Of a stretch of DNA of 64,000 nucleotides, positions 63,249 through 64,000 are shown in pieces. Origin of the DNA: an uncultured Lachnospiraceae bacterium (GTDB lineage: Bacteria > Bacillota > Clostridia > Lachnospirales > Lachnospiraceae); contig CAJTXN010000004.1 in the NCBI GenBank assembly GCA_910583605.1, positions 141,137 through 205,136 of the forward strand. Reading direction: 5' to 3'. A program made the translations under genes and the position numbers. The notes under the pieces were generated by a model, which was given only the letters and a program-made list of their open reading frames with translations, searched no databases and was not told the DNA's origin. Position 1 is the first letter of the stretch. Each line of letters opens with the position of its first letter.

Positions 63249-63293
63249 CATAATTTACGCTTCTTCAGTCAAACTATTACTGAGGTGAACATT

Positions 63294-63545
63294 ATGCTTA
63301 AACCACATGACTTTAACTCTAATGAAAATAAAATTCAGGTTATTGCTTCATTTAATAAAAATCAGGATATCAAACCTCTGTATTTTAAATATAATGAAAA
63401 AACAATTACCATTTTATCCTGTACCTGCGAAAAATCACATAGTATTTATTCATTTAAATGTCGTGTTGAATCTGAAGGATATACAAAATTTGTAAATATT
63501 CGTTATTATATTAAACTTTGTATCTGGACCCTAATTGCAAATTAA
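63294..63545 (+). CDS. 83-aa small protein, unknown function
   Basis: ATG 63294 has GAGGTG eight bases upstream; a longer frame from 63222 would start inside the leader hairpin. The product is beta-rich with three Cys (ILSCTCEKSH, FKCRVE) plus one near the end (LCIWTL). No signal peptide or membrane helix is obvious. The family is not recognised. Its leader (CTATTACTGAGGTGAA) resembles that of the 62248 gene. Confidence 0.75.
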   Translation: MLKPHDFNSNENKIQVIASFNKNQDIKPLYFKYNEKTITILSCTCEKSHSIYSFKCRVESEGYTKFVNIRYYIKLCIWTLIAN

Positions 63546-63595
63546 GGGTAATAAAAAATGCTCTAAATAATATTGATTTTCCGGTTCCTTTTGAC

Positions 63596-63624
63596 AAAAA
63601 AAGAGATACCATTGGCGGTATCTC
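63596..63624 (-). terminator. Terminator of the tRNA cluster
   Basis: On the minus strand GAGATACC and GGTATCTC form an 8-bp stem with a 6-nt loop, followed by seven T residues. It lies eight bases after tRNA-Lys. Confidence 0.92.
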
Positions 63625-63631
63625 CAGGTAA

Positions 63632-63704
63632 TGAGACACCCGGGAATCGAACCCGGGACAACTTGATTAAAAGTCAAGTGCTCTACCGACTGAGCTAGTA
63701 TCCC
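63632..63704 (-). tRNA. tRNA-Lys (anticodon TTT)
   Basis: The minus strand folds into a cloverleaf of 73 nt. The acceptor stem is GGGATAC/GTGTCTC, the anticodon loop CTTTTAA and the T-arm CCGGGTTCGATTCCCGG. The discriminator is A and CCA is not encoded. It is last in the cluster as transcribed. Confidence 0.97.
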
Positions 63705-63723
63705 ATCTTCCTTTTCAGGAAAA

Positions 63724-63796
<73 letters not shown>

Positions 63797-63825
63797 ATAT
63801 GCATTATGCATCACAATACATATAA

Positions 63826-63899
<74 letters not shown>

Positions 63900-63948
63900 G
63901 CATCCATATAATTATTATATGCAGTATACCGTAAAGTATACTTCTAAG

Positions 63949-64000
63949 TGGATGGAGGTGGATTCGAACCACCGAAGCAATTTGCAGCAGATTTACAGTC
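63949..64000 (-). tRNA. tRNA-Tyr (anticodon GTA), partial
   Basis: The 3' part lies in the window: anticodon loop CTGTAAA, a long variable arm, T-arm GGTTCGAATCC and the acceptor end TCCATCC-A. The 5' half is beyond the right edge. The gene is upstream of tRNA-fMet in the cluster. Confidence 0.93.

Overview
The window looks like chromosomal DNA from a low-to-moderate GC, strictly anaerobic Firmicute, most likely a Lachnospiraceae-type Clostridium relative. The reasons are desulfoferrodoxin and a flavodiiron protein (FprA) side by side, a YaaH-type LysM/GH18 protein, a TSCPD protein, a Firmicute-style Tad pilus locus without an outer-membrane secretin, an agr quorum-sensing system, frequent TTG starts with strong Shine-Dalgarno sequences, and tRNA genes without encoded CCA. 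No prophage, complete IS element or CRISPR array is visible. Family names come from recognising motifs by eye; no database search was run.

Left part (1-12,100). A LysM protein with a degenerate MPN-like region runs off the left edge. It is followed by a coiled-coil membrane protein, a PTS EIIC-like transporter and a sirtuin, all on the minus strand. A plus-strand four-gene operon (5,023-8,695) encodes a lipoprotein with two consecutive signal sequences, an adaptor protein, an ABC ATPase and a MacB/FtsX-type permease. Next come an HD-GYP remnant, mscL, a KAS III-like protein and a chemotaxis receptor.

Middle part (12,160-36,215, minus strand). Oxygen-defence genes (fprA, dfx) precede an ABC-F protein with a ~300-nt leader that contains an intrinsic terminator, which suggests attenuation. 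A GH18 protein and a degenerate transglutaminase-like protein with a Thr-Glu-Pro repeat tail follow. Then comes a cell-surface glycan cluster (18,843-34,671): two acyltransferases, a PglD/NeuD-like N-acetyltransferase, a DegT-family sugar aminotransferase, a flippase-like membrane protein, a WecF-like glycosyltransferase, three large paralogous GT-C membrane proteins and a secreted SGNH/sialate-esterase-like protein. pgi closes the block.

Accessory module (36,341-40,829). A decayed ORF is followed by a promoter-headed operon encoding a small GHHIH-motif toxin-like protein, a 115-aa acidic protein and a two-domain AAA+ ATPase of the type found with extracellular contractile injection systems. 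A charged three-helix membrane protein lies upstream. No contractile-tail structural genes are in the window. This is the best candidate for an undescribed system.

Right part (41,000-64,000). TSCPD protein, murG, a HIT protein, a sensor-less histidine kinase and a flavodoxin/SCP2 fusion lead into a complete Tad/Flp pilus locus (56,285-45,020): CpaE, CpaF, TadB, TadC, Flp pilin, DUF5702-like protein, two TadE-like proteins, prepilin peptidase, FHA protein and rhomboid protease. Next is an agr system in the order agrA-agrC-agrB-agrD. The 48-aa AgrD autoinducer precursor overlaps agrB, and agrBD have their own operator-like promoter. An ECF sigma factor with an RsgI-like anti-sigma factor carrying PepSY repeats, three small unknown genes and a minus-strand tRNA cluster (Tyr-fMet-Phe-Lys) end the window.
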